Source: Sthenelais limicola (taxonomy: Eukaryota > Annelida > Polychaeta > Phyllodocida > Sigalionidae). From it: a stretch of DNA of 64,000 bases. Made by a program: the position numbers and the translations under genes. Each line of letters begins with the position of its first letter. Within the stretch, counting starts at the first letter, position 1. The notes beneath the pieces were generated by a model. It was not told the DNA's origin and did no database searches. It saw only the letters and a program-made list of their open reading frames with translations. Positions 9,126-21,127 of this stretch are shown piece after piece. The stretch lies in contig OW804097.1 of NCBI GenBank assembly GCA_942159475.1, positions 3,327,357 to 3,391,356 on the forward strand, written 5' to 3'.

Positions 9126-12100
9126 ATGAATATTAACGGGGTGGTGCGGCTCATGCCCCATAGAATATCGGCTGAACTATATCAGCGAGCCAGAAAAAGA
9201 ATGAAGAGAATGTGGAGTTGTCTCTCTTAGAAACAGAAGAGTTCAACGAAACAAAAGGCTTGAAAATAATATGTCTGAATGTACGTAGCTTACTAAATAA
9301 AATTGAAGAAATTGAAATATTAGTTAATAAACTACCAATAAATATATTGTGTCTGACGGAAACATGGTTAGATAATAAGGTTTATGAAAACATGATTGAG
9401 CTGAAGGAATATAACTGCCAAAGACAAGACAGGATGACGGACAAGAAAACAGGGGGTGGCTTAATAACTTATGTCTCAAAAAATTTAAAGATACAAACAC
9501 CCAACCCTGAAATGCAAATATGCACGAAAGACATAGAAATTCAAACAACTAGGGTAATACAAAACAAAATAAAAGCCATCTCCATTGTGAACGTCTATAG
9601 AGCTCCTGACGTGTGTCTGGCAGAGGCTATGAAATCTTTAAATACAATATTGGATTTGCTACCAAAAAATGAAGAAATTACAATAGTAGGAGATTTTAAT
9701 GTAGATTATACCAGATCATCAACAAGCAAAGCCCAGTTGCAAGCGATTGAATACAATACTTCATTAAGACAAATAATAAGCCTCCCAACAAGAGTAACGT
9801 CGAATACACAGACAACTATAGATCTGATCTTCACAAACACAAAATTTTTAAAAATGTGTGGGACACTCAATGTAAACATAAGTGATCACAAACCGATTTA
9901 TCTCATAATAAAGAAAGAAAAGGAGCAATATAATCATATTAGTTTTAAATGTCGCTCATACAAAAGATTAAATGAAGAAGTATTGAAAGAAAAATTGCTA
10001 TCACAAGACTGGGAAAAGGTTTTTGAATCAGGTGAACCGGATATGTGCTGGGACAATATGCTAAACATAATTATAAAAGAGGTGGATAATATGTGTCCAA
10101 TACGCGAGATGAAAAATGTAAAGGCGAGGAAATCATGGATAACTGGAGATATACTAGATTTAATGAAAGAAAGAGATAGGCTCTTTAGAGCAGCAAAAAA
10201 ATATAATAACTTAAAATTACTAGAACAAGCCAAGAAACTGAGGAGAAGAGTAAATCATCAGGCAAGGAATTTAAAAAACAACTTTATACGGGAAGAATTA
10301 GAAGCAAATAAGAGTGATCAAAAAAAAATTTGGAAAACCCTTAACCCATTAATAGATAATACAAAACAACACCAGAATAAAAAATTAACACTAAGTAAGA
10401 ATGAACAACCAATACCTCTAGAAAAAATCCCAGACGAATTTAATGATTTTTTCGCCTCAGTAGGAAATAACCTCGCAAAGAAAATATCTCCTCCAAGCCA
10501 GGAAGATACTGAATTATATAATGAAAATCCCATCGACCAGGTAAATAATAATGGAACTCATGAAAATTTCAAATTTCAACCAGTAACACCAAAAGAAATA
10601 ATAGAGACCATTAAAGGTATCCCGTCATCAAAATCATCAGGATTTGATAATTTACCAGCCCGGCTTTTGAAGCAGATTTTAATTATATTGGCCCATCAAA
10701 TGGCTAGAATAATAAATATGACATATGAAACAAGTAAAATCCCCCCAAAATGGAAAGAGTCAAAGGTAACGCCACTATATAAGGCAGGTCCCAGCACAGA
10801 TCCAAGTAATTATAGACCAGAATCATCCATATCCCTCCCTGCAAAACTACTTGAGAAAACGATGCACAAACAGTTAATGATGTATTTAGAGAACAATGGT
10901 CTATTATATGAATATCAATATGGATTTAGAAAAGATCGCTCAACAAAAGATGCCCTAGTCAATTATTTATTAGAAATATATTCGTATATGAATGATGATT
11001 TGACTACAAGGGCAGCCTACCTCGACTTCAGAAAAGCTTTCGACACCGTAAATCATAATAGACTATTAGAAAAAGTGGAACAAATTGGAATAAAAAATAA
11101 AGAACTAAATTGGATAAAAGATTACCTATCAGAAAGATATCAAAAAGTTGAGGCAAACAAATTAATGTCCAACTTAAATCAAATAACTTGTGGAGTCCCA
11201 CAAGGAACAACTTTAGGCCCACTATTATTCAGCATATATATTAATGACATACCCAAATTCATAAAAAAATCCACCATTCAACTATTTGCAGACGATACCA
11301 TCATATTTGTCTCAGGCACGAATGTCCTAGAAGCTACAAAACTGCTTCAACAGGACTTACATGCCATGACATATTGGTGTAAAGTTAATAAGATATCACT
11401 GAATTTAGACAAATCAAAAATACAAACATTTCTTCCAAAACAAACGCTGAGGTCGAGGTGGGCAAATGAGCAACAATATGATATAAACGAGAATATATTG
11501 AGACTGGATGGGACTGCATTAGAGGATGTAGAATCTTACAAATATTTAGGAGTCGAAATAGATAGAAACCTGAAATTTAAAACAGTAATAAATAAACTAA
11601 CAAACTCAATGAATTATAAATGTTGGCAAATCTCAAAATTACGAGGTAAAATATCGAAAGAAACACTACTGTTAATTTATAAAGTGATGGTCTTACCACT
11701 GATAGATCAAACTGATCTTTTTCACGACTCTCATACAACCAATAGTACAAATAGATTACAAATAATACAAAATAAAATACTGAGAAAAATCTATGGACTC
11801 CCATCCAGAACAAATGTAGTTAACATCCATATAGATAAAAACATATTGACATTGAAGCATAGGAGACGGTTGCATCTGTTGCAGGTGGGCTTCCGTCTAG
11901 CAAGAGATCCAAAAAGAATAGACATTAGAAATTTGAACACTCGAAATTTTGCAACAGGACGTAAACCCATGAAACAAATTATTCCAAAAAATGAGCAGTT
12001 GCGAAAATCAATACTACATAGAATACCATTTACATGGAATATGTTGCAGACGGAAGCCCATGGGATAAAGGATACAAATACTTTTAAAATGGTAGCAAAA

Positions 12101-12139
12101 AACACCTTAATATGGACTGACCAATATTTTATTGATTAA
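9126..12139 (+). CDS. LINE ORF2: AP-type endonuclease plus reverse transcriptase
   Basis: The open frame 9212-12139 encodes 976 codons. Endonuclease domain (~residues 15-235): LNVRSLLNK, LTETWLD, VGDFNVDY and NISDHKPIY give the Asn, Glu, Asp/Asn and Asp-His catalytic set. Reverse transcriptase (~470-800): KAGPSTDPSNYRPES, YQYGFRKDRST, YLDFRKAFDTVNH with catalytic Asp (~604), CGVPQGTTLGPLL, LFADDT with the catalytic DD (~693) and YKYLGVEID. A C-terminal thumb-like region follows. There is no RNase H. The frame has no ATG before the endonuclease motifs. An ATG at 9126 in another frame encodes MNINGVVRLMPHR and ends at 9230, so a single indel near 9205-9215 probably separates the start from the rest. 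It would nick target DNA and prime reverse transcription. Confidence 0.93.
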
Positions 12140-12450
12140 TAGACTAAGACATGTGCAAAGAAATTACTTCAGACTATTATTATCATAAATTCAAGCTACT
12201 TTCAGAGAATTATAAGTATAATAATGATCTACTGCGCTAGAGAATTATTATATAACAAATGTATATTAAAATTTACTCAAAAGACAACGTCCCACTTTCG
12301 TCAATGACGACTGGGGAATTGTACGTTGGAAAAACAGCTTGTAAATCGACAGGGAGCTTGTAAACCTCCCAAATGCCGGAGATAAGTTCCCTGATAGTGA
12401 TATGATCAAAAATAAAAGTTTCTTGAATCTTAAATCTTAAATCTTAAATA
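12140..12450 (+). other. LINE 3' UTR and TTAAATC tail
   Basis: Non-coding stretch from the ORF2 stop to a tail of imperfect TTAAATC repeats (12424-12450). Such short tandem tails mark the 3' end used in target-primed reverse transcription. A short complementary pair (CCCACTTTCGTC / GACGACTGGGG) at 12290-12316 may form a hairpin. Confidence 0.75.
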
Positions 12451-12879
12451 AATGTACGTTTAATAAGTCTATTCTACAATAACGGAAGGGCAATATTCTC
12501 AGTTTCATACAATTAGATACATCTTTAAATAAAATTATCATTTACTTGCATCAGTCGATTTTAAATGATAAAATATATCCAATTACAATACCCTTAGTAT
12601 AATGATATAGGAAATACATATTCATTCAAGTTAATTAAGGAATAATAATAATAATAATAATATATGTAAATAATAATAGCAATTAAAACAAAATAATGTA
12701 CCCATACGGCGCTATAGACTGAAGATAATATAATGATTATAATCGATGCGAATTTCATATAATCATTTCAAATAACTCTACATACACGAATATATATATT
12801 TAGTAAATATAATACAGAGTAGACCACGATGGCATTAAACAGCTCAAAAAAAAACTTTTGATGGAAGAAATACAATATT
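12451..12879. other. AT-rich spacer with (TAA)n
   Basis: No gene is seen. A (TAA)n microsatellite lies at 12640-12662. Confidence 0.5.
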
Positions 12880-13295
12880 TCTATTTCTAAGTTGTTGAAA
12901 TATGACTCGATGTGGAGCGATTTGCCACTAGATATTGGGAACACTTTAGGTCAAAACATCTTTAAAACTAAAATTAGTAATAGGTTTTGAAGGGAATTCA
13001 GAGCGAATGAAGAAGTATAGTTATAGAATAGGTTAGAATGGACACAAGAATGCTCTGTGGACTCAAGATTGACAAACCTCTGCCTTTATATGTACATGTA
13101 CATTGAAAATCACTAAAATCTTATCTTTTAATGCTTGTATTATCTATTAATATCACAGTTGATTACTTGATGAAACGCATAGTTTCTTAATTACCGGGAG
13201 TTTGTAGGGTAAAGTCAGTTCCTTAAAGAACCACGAGGTGGCAGCATTGAGCTGGTACACTAATGAGTTATGTATAATCGCTTAAAATTAAGTCT
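12880..13295 (+). repeat. dispersed repeat R2, copy 1, with LINE C-terminal debris
   Basis: 12890-12988 reads as the end of a LINE RT ORF (WSDLPLDIGNTLGQNIFKTK then a stop). From about 12995 (GCGAATGAAGAA) to 13290 (GAGTTATGTATAATCGC) the sequence matches 17665-18465, which contains an extra insertion. The shared part is probably the 3' UTR of an older LINE family. Confidence 0.65.
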
Positions 13296-15155
13296 ATTTT
13301 GTTTAACGTTTCTTGATAAGCTGAGATTGTCTGGACATTTGTATTTGTATTTATAATTAAAGGTTGTTATTCAGCCATAGATTATTCTGTAACAGATCTT
13401 AAAATGTATTACCTTCGCCATATTGTTCTTGACACTGCTTCCAGAATTATATCATTTTTATTGTTGATGCCTAAAGGCGGCAAATGTTCGAAGTATGGAT
13501 ATTTCAACTTTAGTCCACACAGAAGCAGGTGCAAATATACTGGTAATTGTGATATCATTGTGGGAAAACTTACCTCGCCAGAAATGTCTCTTCTAGAAGC
13601 GTCAGGCTGCACCGATAGGGCGGATCTATCTGGAATACCAAGGGAAGCGAGGTGAGGCAGCTAGGAAAGGTTCCAGTCCTCCAGTGGATCGTACTAGTAA
13701 GCCTACAGCTGAGTCCGTCAGGCTGTTGATCGTGGATAGATTGACAGCTTTAGAAGCGGGCAAGAAGGCGTCCTGTTAACCTGTATATATATATAAAACA
13801 ATCTCTAAAAAACGAATAAAAGAACAAAAAATACTTCCAATATTAGTAGGGCCTACACAAATGAACACAACTTACATACAGATATATCAAAATACATCGT
13901 TCCCTAGACACCAGATTTCCCTGGAGTCAATAAACATATTCAGACATAAGGTCTTAACTTGCTTTGAAAAATGTGATTTATCAGTGAATTCCAAATCACT
14001 TTAACTCTTCCTAACAAACTTCCTCTGATGTTTTCTTTCTTCCACTGGAACGACTGGAAACATTACAGTCTCCAAGAACATTAAGCTGTCTGTCCACAGT
14101 CGACAAAACATAATTAATGTAAAGACGATGCAAAGACGATGCAAAGACGATGTAATTGCTGGCGATGCACATCAATGGGGAGGGTTATCGGTGGCTGCAT
14201 CGCCTTGGCATTGACAATAGAAGAAAGTTTGGCAACTATGTAATTCATTTTCATGCTTTTACATATGGAATCTCTTCGGCTAGACATTGCCAACACATCG
14301 GCAAAGCATCACGACAGCCGTTACCTCCATTGATATAATGCACTGATGCAAAATCACATCGGCGGGAAGTATCAAACATGTTTGATGTTCATCGGTAACC
14401 TTACTGAATTTTGACATCGCCCACTCATCGCCAGTCATCGCTGCCAAAGACATAGTGATGACAAGTCAATGCAAAGACGATGCAATAAATTTCACAAAAA
14501 TCTTATTGACTACCTCATCGCGAACGATTTTGTCAACAGTGGCCGGACCACTTAACCAACAGAAAATCACTGATTCACGTTTATTAGATTAGCAGGTACA
14601 TCTTCTGGTTTACACCATGTTTGACTTTGCTGTATAAACATCCTGAATTTAGACCTCTTATCTTTTACCTGATATTCTGTAGTTCTTTTAAATTGAGTTT
14701 AGGAAGTATATTCTTCTACTAAGAGTTATATCTCATCTTAATTTGTTATCTTCGAAAACACAATGGAATGTATCAACGATTTGAATTTAAAAGGAATGTT
14801 CTAAAGTAAATAGGACTGCATTTTTCTGTACTCTATTGTATAGCACTTTATTACGGTATTCTATTGGACACGCTAGTCAGATTTCATCCTGTAATAGATT
14901 AGATCATCTGTAACTACACCAGAAGCATGTCTACTCTTGTGGCAATCCTTCCTCCTACATGTAATTTCTTTCTGAAACATGGCTCCTATTTGTGCAACAT
15001 ATTTAGATACAAATAAAGAATAGTTTGAATTGAATTTAATGTAATAATTTGGCAAATAAAGTAATTTCAAATCGAATTAAATCAAGAGTAATGGTCGAGG
15101 AGTGCTAATTATGGGTGATAGGCAGCTAGTTAGTGGGCTGGACACTCCAGCGTAT
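13296..15155. other. non-coding, no gene recognised
   Basis: Only short unsupported frames. 14123-14155 holds three AAAGACGATG units, and ATCG-rich motifs recur through 14150-14490 (GCAAAGACGATGCAATAA near 14471), suggesting an old repeat. An AAATAAAGAATAG motif lies near 15010. The rest is featureless. Confidence 0.45.
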
Positions 15156-15784
15156 ATGTTATCAGTTTCAGGAAAATGAGTCATAAGTCGCAAAATTTGG
15201 ATTTTGAGATGTTGTAAAATTCAGATTTAAGTCTACTGATTTATATTTTGGAGGTTTGAATTTTTATTTGAAGTCTTATTCAGAAATGCATCTGCCACGC
15301 CCCCTACCGACTCAGAAACATTGTGGCTTTGAAACATACATCTCTGTATGTTGCGTTGATTCATTTTCTCGCCCAACTGCTGACCCTAAAAATTTATCAG
15401 AGAATGGCCTTGAATTCTTCAATATCACCATATTTGAAAAGATGAGACCAAGCTGATTCCAATGATAGGACAACACTAGGACACCTAATAACTATATCTA
15501 TATTTTAAGTTTGATATTTTTATCTTTGAAAAAAAAATTTGCAATGTTTCTCGGTGGCTAATAACCAGTAAAGTAACTAAATATACTCCATACAAAGGCC
15601 TTCAAAACACAAGGATATATTTAATACAATGTCCTTACAATGTACAATTTGGTACATAGATTCATATAACTATAAGTGCTAAACCCTCCAAAAATCAGAA
15701 CATTTTGATAAAAAAATCTTGTCAAAAAACACTTTGAACAATATCAATTCTGCGACTAATTACTCATTTTCCTGGAACACATCC
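15156..15784 (+). mobile_element. MITE-1 copy with internal insertion
   Basis: Terminal inverted repeats: GTTTCAGGAAAATGAGTCAT on the left and TACTCATTTTCCTGGAACAC on the right. Family body motifs are present (CCATATTTGAAAAGATGAG, GTTTGATATTTTTATC, AGTAACTAAATA, AAAATCAGAACATT). It is about 220 bp longer than other copies because of unrelated sequence at roughly 15210-15425. Confidence 0.8.
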
Positions 15785-16190
15785 AGGTAGGCACCAATGC
15801 CCCAGCGTCATGCACCTGGACCAAGCGCAACCGACCCCGCCCCCTATAGGGCGGATTTAGACCACCTTTAAACCTCCTTTCGTTGCTCCATTACCCCTGG
15901 TATTCTCAGTTAGACAGAACTCACACCCATCGACCTGTTTTTTATGTTTTCCCATCTAAATGGGTACCATTACATCATCTGAATGGCAAGTTTTGTTCCT
16001 CTTCATGCCTTTTTAGGGGACGACTTATGTATAATCTGGTACAGGAAAGTTGCAATTTTAAATATAAAGATTGGTTTAGAATCCCACCCCTGTCGGAGCT
16101 CTCACACACACTGCACCTTCACTCACACACTACACTCACTCACCAGCCACTGCCCCTCCCGCTGCCTGCCACTGCCTACCACTGCCTGCC
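15785..16190. other. non-coding, low-complexity CA/CT-rich end
   Basis: No gene is seen. 16090-16190 is CTCACACAC/ACTGCCTGCC-rich simple sequence. Confidence 0.5.
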
Positions 16191-16238
16191 ACTAGTGTGT
16201 GTGTAGCCTTGCCTCAAGGCTACACACACACACACTAG
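16191..16238. repeat. short perfect-stem hairpin
   Basis: CTAGTGTGTGTGTAGCCTTG faces CAAGGCTACACACACACAC with a loop of only a few bases. The stem is ~20 bp. Confidence 0.85.
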
Positions 16239-16457
16239 GCAGGTAGGCAGTCAGGTATCAAACACTAACACATGGGAGGAGTGAAGGATGGGTGGTTGGT
16301 GGGCATGCAGTGTCATTCAAGGTGAGAAAAATGACAACTATAAGAACAAAAACAGACAATAAAATAAGTAGAGCAAGCAAAAGTACTAGCGGGTAGAATT
16401 TCTGGACTTTTTGTCACCCTTTTACCTTTTGAAATAACTTGGCAAACAAAGTATTTT

Positions 16458-16500
16458 CATGAAGGGCTGATGAAGGGCACACCATAGCCCGAAAGCTGGT
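16458..16500 (+). ncRNA. hammerhead-ribozyme-like core motif
   Basis: CTGATGA (16467-16473) is followed by a 4-bp stem (GGGC, loop ACACCATA, GCCC) and then GAAA (16491-16494). This is the CUGANGA-stem II-GAAA core of a hammerhead ribozyme as found in Penelope-like elements. The next base is G rather than C, and stems I and III are not clear, so it is probably a decayed copy. Confidence 0.4.
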
Positions 16501-17650
16501 GATTAATAGAAATAACCAAACTAATAGTAAGGGTTTTTTCCAATCCTTTACCACACCTTTGATTCAACAACCCGGGCGAAAGATATACAAGCAACCCACC
16601 TTACTTCGATACAAAGTAGTTTCAAATCAAATCAAATCTAATCAAAGGATTGATGTCTTAAACATTTTTTTATACACATATATGCTGTGCAAAAATATTA
16701 TACATTTACTTGTATATGTCTGTGTTAAACAAGTGCAAAAAAGTGCAAAAGGTTTTGCAAATAATTTTGCAAATAATTTTGCATCCATTTTTCTCATTTC
16801 TGCAATGGATCCGCAATGCATGTGCAACAGATTTTGCATCACTGTCTATTGCGGTTGCATTGCAGATATATACCACACAGCATTGCACATCATGCCAATC
16901 CAAGAAGAACCCCAACGAGAAGAACGAAATATTGGACTTCAGAAATAAAATGAAAAAAGTACCAAAGATGGACTGAGTCATCTCAACCTTAAATTATTTA
17001 CCTATCGGTGGGATGTAAATTAAAAGATAAATATATTCAGATTATGTTATGAAGAATCATTCAAGCCGGTTTTCCTTTCGTTCTTTTTTTCAATCTATCT
17101 TTTCTCCAATATTTCTCACTTCTGGCAGGCTTCTCCAGGGAGGTTCCATGTGGAAGACATGGCCAGTTGTATAAATAGAAACAGAAATGCACATAATTCA
17201 GGACATGTAACGCACTTGGGGAAGTTGTTCAGGTAAACGATGTAGCAACGTTATACAGCAAACGATGCGTTAAAATGATAAATAAAATGGCCTTAGTTGA
17301 TTTAGAGAGAGAAAATGGATGTGAAACACTCAATTTATAAGAGCCCAATAGCCGATCTATAATTGGAAGTCTGTCTGAAGTCATGTTGAATTTAATTACC
17401 GCAGAATGTTGAAGATCTAGAAGATAAATACATTGATTCATACCCACCGTATGAATATACGCTACCATGCAGTCTTGGAGTGGTGACACACACGCACACA
17501 GTTTGGGGCAGGCATCAATGTACTGATTTCGCTTGATGGGTCAACGACTTGGCAAACTGAAAAAGAGGAAATGTGGAGAAATCAGGCGTGTTTTCATTAT
17601 TCACTACTATTTTGTAGATATATATTTTAGATAATGGTTGAAATGTCTTA
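16501..17650. other. non-coding, no gene recognised
   Basis: 16735-16860 is rich in TTTTGCAAATAA and TGCAA words. Several frames cross it on both strands but none shows a protein motif. The remainder is featureless. Confidence 0.45.
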
Positions 17651-17659
17651 GCAACCACG

Positions 17660-18470
17660 GAATTTATAGCGAATGAAGAATTGTAGTTATAGAATCGATA
17701 CCAGATTGTTAGGTGGAATCAAGATTAACAAACCACTGCTTTTATGTATACATTGAAAATCACAAAAATTATATCTTTTAATGCTTTTATTGTCTTCTTA
17801 TGAAAAAGTCTTAGGCAAAATATCTAGAGCCCTCTCCAAATCAACAATCCTGACACTCTATAAAATGACTATAAGACCAATTTTGGAATATGGCGACACA
17901 ATCTACAATGTGTCACCAAAACAAACGCTAAATCGTTTGCAATCTATCCAAAAACGAATCGTCAGGCTAGCATATAATCTACCAAAACAAACAAATGTAG
18001 ACCACCTCCTCGACGATGCTTGCTTACAACATCCACACGTCAGGCGACATATGCATCTGTTGGAAAAACCATTTAGAGATATATTTGTATATCATTACCT
18101 ACATACCTATGTTTATAGATAGGTAGGTACTGACAGTACCGATGAGATACCGGCGATCTCAGTGCATTATATCATATTATATCCATATTACATTATTAAC
18201 TAGTATAGATCCTTTTCCAAATTCAGGCTATTTGGAAGACCTTATACTTTACAGATAATACTCCTTTTTCCAAATTTTACTTCATTTCAATTTCTAGTCT
18301 GTACCATGCATTACACTTTGTAAACATAGGAAATACAAATCTATTATTATTACTTGATAAAACGCATGGTTCCTTGATACTGGGAGTTTAGGGAAAACTT
18401 AGTTCCTTGATGATCCACGAGGTAGCAGCATTGGGCTGGTACACTGATGAGTTATGTATAATCGCATGGT
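17660..18470 (+). repeat. dispersed repeat R2, copy 2, split by a LINE fragment
   Basis: The halves 17660-17799 (GCGAATGAAGAATTG through ATCTTTTAATGCTTTTATTG) and 18350-18470 (CTTGATAAAACGCATGGTT through GAGTTATGTATAATCGCA) match the uninterrupted 12995-13290. Everything between about 17800 and 18350 is therefore a later insertion. Confidence 0.75.
17800..18350 (+). pseudogene. 5'-truncated LINE, RT C-terminal fragment
   Basis: The frame ending at 18122 reads KISRALSKSTILTLYKMTIR, then PILEYGDTIY, LNRLQSIQKRIVRLAYNL and RRHMHLL. This is the thumb/post-RT region of a CR1/Jockey-type LINE ORF2, with the order of motifs seen near 11640-11900 but clearly another family. It lacks EN and RT palm. 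The 3' end is AATCTATTATTATTA. Such 5' truncation is usual for LINE insertions. Confidence 0.8.
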
Positions 18471-18513
18471 TAAGATTAATTCTATAAGGCAATATTGTTA
18501 ACTTTTCTTTATG

Positions 18514-18645
18514 GGTCAGATTTTCAGAAAATGTACAATTGGCAGCTCTATACATTTGGTAAAGTCTGCTAAATTAGGCGGCAATTTAGTCAATACTTGG
18601 TTACTTCGAGTATATTTGCTAGGCCTTTTGCATTTATTTTGACAC
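18514..18645 (+). mobile_element. MITE-2 family, left half
   Basis: Begins GGGTCAGATTTTCAGAAAAT and GTACAATTGGCAGCT, with the family body (GCTAAATTAGGCGGCAATTT, TTCGAGTATATTTG). The right terminal repeat is missing. Confidence 0.75.
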
Positions 18646-19254
18646 CTTGTGAGCTGCAAGTATATCGATTATATTGTACGCTCATGGCCAAATCATGGAA
18701 TAAAATATCATATTCAATCAGTGATTGCTAAGAAAAGCAACGAGAATTGTAATATTATCTGCTCAATAAATATTATGTTAAACTTAACATGGTCTGTTGT
18801 TCTATTTAATGTTGAATGTCATTACTACATATTTATGGGCTGAGAATATCGTCCACCGAATGAGAGCTTATTCAATGAATAAACAAACGAACAAAAATAT
18901 CTTTATCACCTGGGCATTCAGATTTCGAACACTGGAGACTAAATCCATACAATATAATACGGGAAGAGCGATTTCTATGAAAAGAGGTAGAAAAGGGGAT
19001 CTAAGGGGGGTTTCTTTCGGTAGAAAAGAGGGGTTTCTTTGTCTCACATGTTTTCGGAACTTGTTCTTTTACAAACCGTTTTACTCATCTGTAGTGTTCT
19101 ACCCACACTCTCTAGAGAACGTCTTATATGGTTTGTGAAGGTATCTGGGGTCAAAACGTCATTTCGAAGCTTTTTTTTAAATTGGGATCTACACACTCTA
19201 TAATTTATAGCCTGGGAAAGCCCCTGTGAGATACTACGTCACTTGCCACTACAT
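18646..19254. other. non-coding, no gene recognised
   Basis: Short frames only, without motifs or codon structure that I can support. Confidence 0.45.
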
Positions 19255-19640
19255 GCAGTGGAGTGGGAGAGTGAAGAAGAGGGGTGGGAGAGGGTGGGAG
19301 AGGGTGGGAGAGGGTGGGAGAGGGTGGGTGTATTGGAGAGTGGGAGGGGAGGGAGAGTGTGTAGGAGGGGAGAGTGAGGAAATGGGAGATTGTGGGAAAA
19401 TAGGAGAGGGGAGGATAGGGGAGGGAAAGAACAAGGAGAGGGAAAAGAGGGGAGGGAGAGGATGTAGGGAAAGAGAGAGAGGAGAGGGAGAGATAGGGAG
19501 GAGGGGGAGCATGAGGAAGAGGGGAGGGAGAGGGGGAATCAAAGATGGGGTTGGGAGAGAAAAACAGGTATGAGAGACAGAGAAGATGGGGAGGGAAAAG
19601 AGGGAGAGGGGGAAGTGTGGGGAGAGAGGGTGACCGTCCA
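19255..19640. repeat. purine (G/A)-rich tract with GGGTGGGAGA repeats
   Basis: Begins with four or more GGGTGGGAGA-type units (19285-19325) and continues as GA-rich sequence. Ser/Pro/Leu-rich minus-strand frames of up to 190 codons cross it and are composition artefacts. Four-G runs spaced closely could form G-quadruplex or triplex DNA. Confidence 0.85.
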
Positions 19641-20649
19641 GAAGACGGGTACTTTGTTAGTATTTCATATAAGCCTTGAGCCTGAACTTGAAGAGAGGAC
19701 GGGTACTTTGCTAGTTCATAATAAAAACAGAAGGAGGCCCTGACTCTCACTGCTATACTCGTGAACCTTTTTATCACAGAAACAACACATTAGGGCATGT
19801 TCCTATCTGGCTTTACCTCATCGAACTGTACGTTATCCCATTTGCTGTACACTTTCCGGTGTAAAACAATTGTATTAATATTAATATTTGATTGTACACA
19901 AATAAACATTATACATGGTACATGTGTATGAAAGACACATTATTATTACCTGTATACCACAACCAATTCATCCTGGGGCCTCCTCTAATACAACGTCGTC
20001 ATTTAAGTCCAAAGTTGAGCAGAGTGACATGTTTATGATACTAGAACTGTATATCAATTATATATAGCCATAGTATTGAGTTGTATATCGCGTCTAAATC
20101 CTCCTGCTAATATATAAAAAGAATCCCTGGACTTACACAAACCTACCTGTCTACGCAGACTTCCCACTGGCAGCCTAGCAGCGATGTAATACTGGGTGAA
20201 AGGGAGAATACAGGAGAAGACACCCACCATGGAAGGTCCAAAATGGCGGATGATCAAAGGAGGTAAAGTCCTTGTTCAAGTGCAGTATATAGTCGCACCT
20301 GTGTCTCAGCACATATCTCACTGATAAGAACACTCCATATCTTGTCTGAACTTAGTGCGCACCTCATACTATACTCTACTCGCTATCTCTTATAAGTTTT
20401 TCTTTCAACGTAATTTTATTCAGAAAGTTTAATTCCGATATATTGCAGTCTCACCCATAAGTATACTTTTAGTATACAGTTGTTTTAGTATACATCTTTA
20501 TGACAACATAACATTACATTATAATTCACAGAGATTCTATATAAATGACCAAAGGTAAATTGTTAATTTCCTACATTTCTTGACCACACTTTACAGTGGG
20601 GTGTAGTTGGTGAAAAAATGGTTTGATGAAATGAGATGGTGGTGATCTA
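19641..20649. other. non-coding, no gene recognised
   Basis: A local repeat GACGGGTACTTTG occurs at 19645 and 19698. Otherwise no feature is seen. Confidence 0.45.
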
Positions 20650-21080
20650 ACGGATTCCAATACATGCTGCGCATGCTTCTCATTGCCTTTTAAACGCTTC
20701 TTCAGCAGTCTTCCTCTTGCCAGGTTTCGGGGCTTAGACTGTACCTGGTGTTGTTCAAGAGGGGGCCCCAGCAGAGCTGATCAGGCTCCACTTAGCAACT
20801 GTAGGTTTCCAGGGGCAGCGCCATATGTGGACCCCCTTCCACCTACAGTCAAGGCCATTCCAGATGTTTTCCAAGGCAATGCCATCCTTTCGAAGTTGTG
20901 GTATAGGCTGTAAGCACTTTGGTGTGTGTCCGGGCTTGTCTCCTATTCTGTCTCATATCCGTTTCTGGACTGCATTCCACAACTTAACCTCCTGTGCAGC
21001 CCCATGGGTGTACCGGACCATGTTTCATGCCCGCAGAGCCCACCGGCAAAAGCTGAATATTCATTACAGACTACTAATAT
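20650..21080. other. GC-richer island of unknown nature
   Basis: Base composition is clearly higher in G+C than on either side, with frames of 60-85 codons on both strands (for example 20683-20913 +). On the minus strand, text such as KPGHTPKCLQPIPQLRKDG looks protein-like but is broken by stops. I do not recognise a family. It may be a decayed exon or transposon ORF. Confidence 0.3.
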
Positions 21081-21127
21081 AAGTATCTGGTCTTGTATCA
21101 AGTTGAATGTAAACAATCCTTCTAATC

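Larger units (their letters stand above)
5540..12450 (+). mobile_element. long LINE (non-LTR retrotransposon) with ORF1-NADAR, SGNH ORF and EN/RT ORF
   Basis: Three coding units lie head to tail: ORF1 (5820-7740), an SGNH-hydrolase-like ORF (7908-8540) and an endonuclease/reverse-transcriptase ORF (9126-12139). A 3' UTR follows and ends in a short tandem tail of TTAAATC units at 12424-12450, typical of CR1/L2/Jockey-type LINEs. The 5' boundary is inferred: sequence before ORF1 changes character around 5540, but I see no target-site duplication. ORF1 carries one in-frame stop and one frameshift and ORF2 has a start-region frameshift. The RT and the other domains look otherwise intact. CR1/L2 affinity is inferred from the SGNH module, the EN type and the tail. 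Confidence 0.9.

Noticed and set aside
13404..13655. 83-codon + strand frame
   Set aside because: No recognised motif, poor context in a repeat-rich gap; not enough to call a gene.
13655..13690. GGTTCCAGTCC, resembling a tRNA/SINE B box
   Set aside because: No A box at proper spacing and no poly(A) or tail; one mismatch in a short motif is weak evidence.
16499..16981. Frames of 66-149 codons on both strands
   Set aside because: Built from TTTTGCAAATAA-type words; mutually exclusive frames, no motif.
19205..19777. 190-codon minus-strand frame
   Set aside because: It spans the polypurine tract and reads almost only Ser, Leu, Pro; no domain, artefact of composition.
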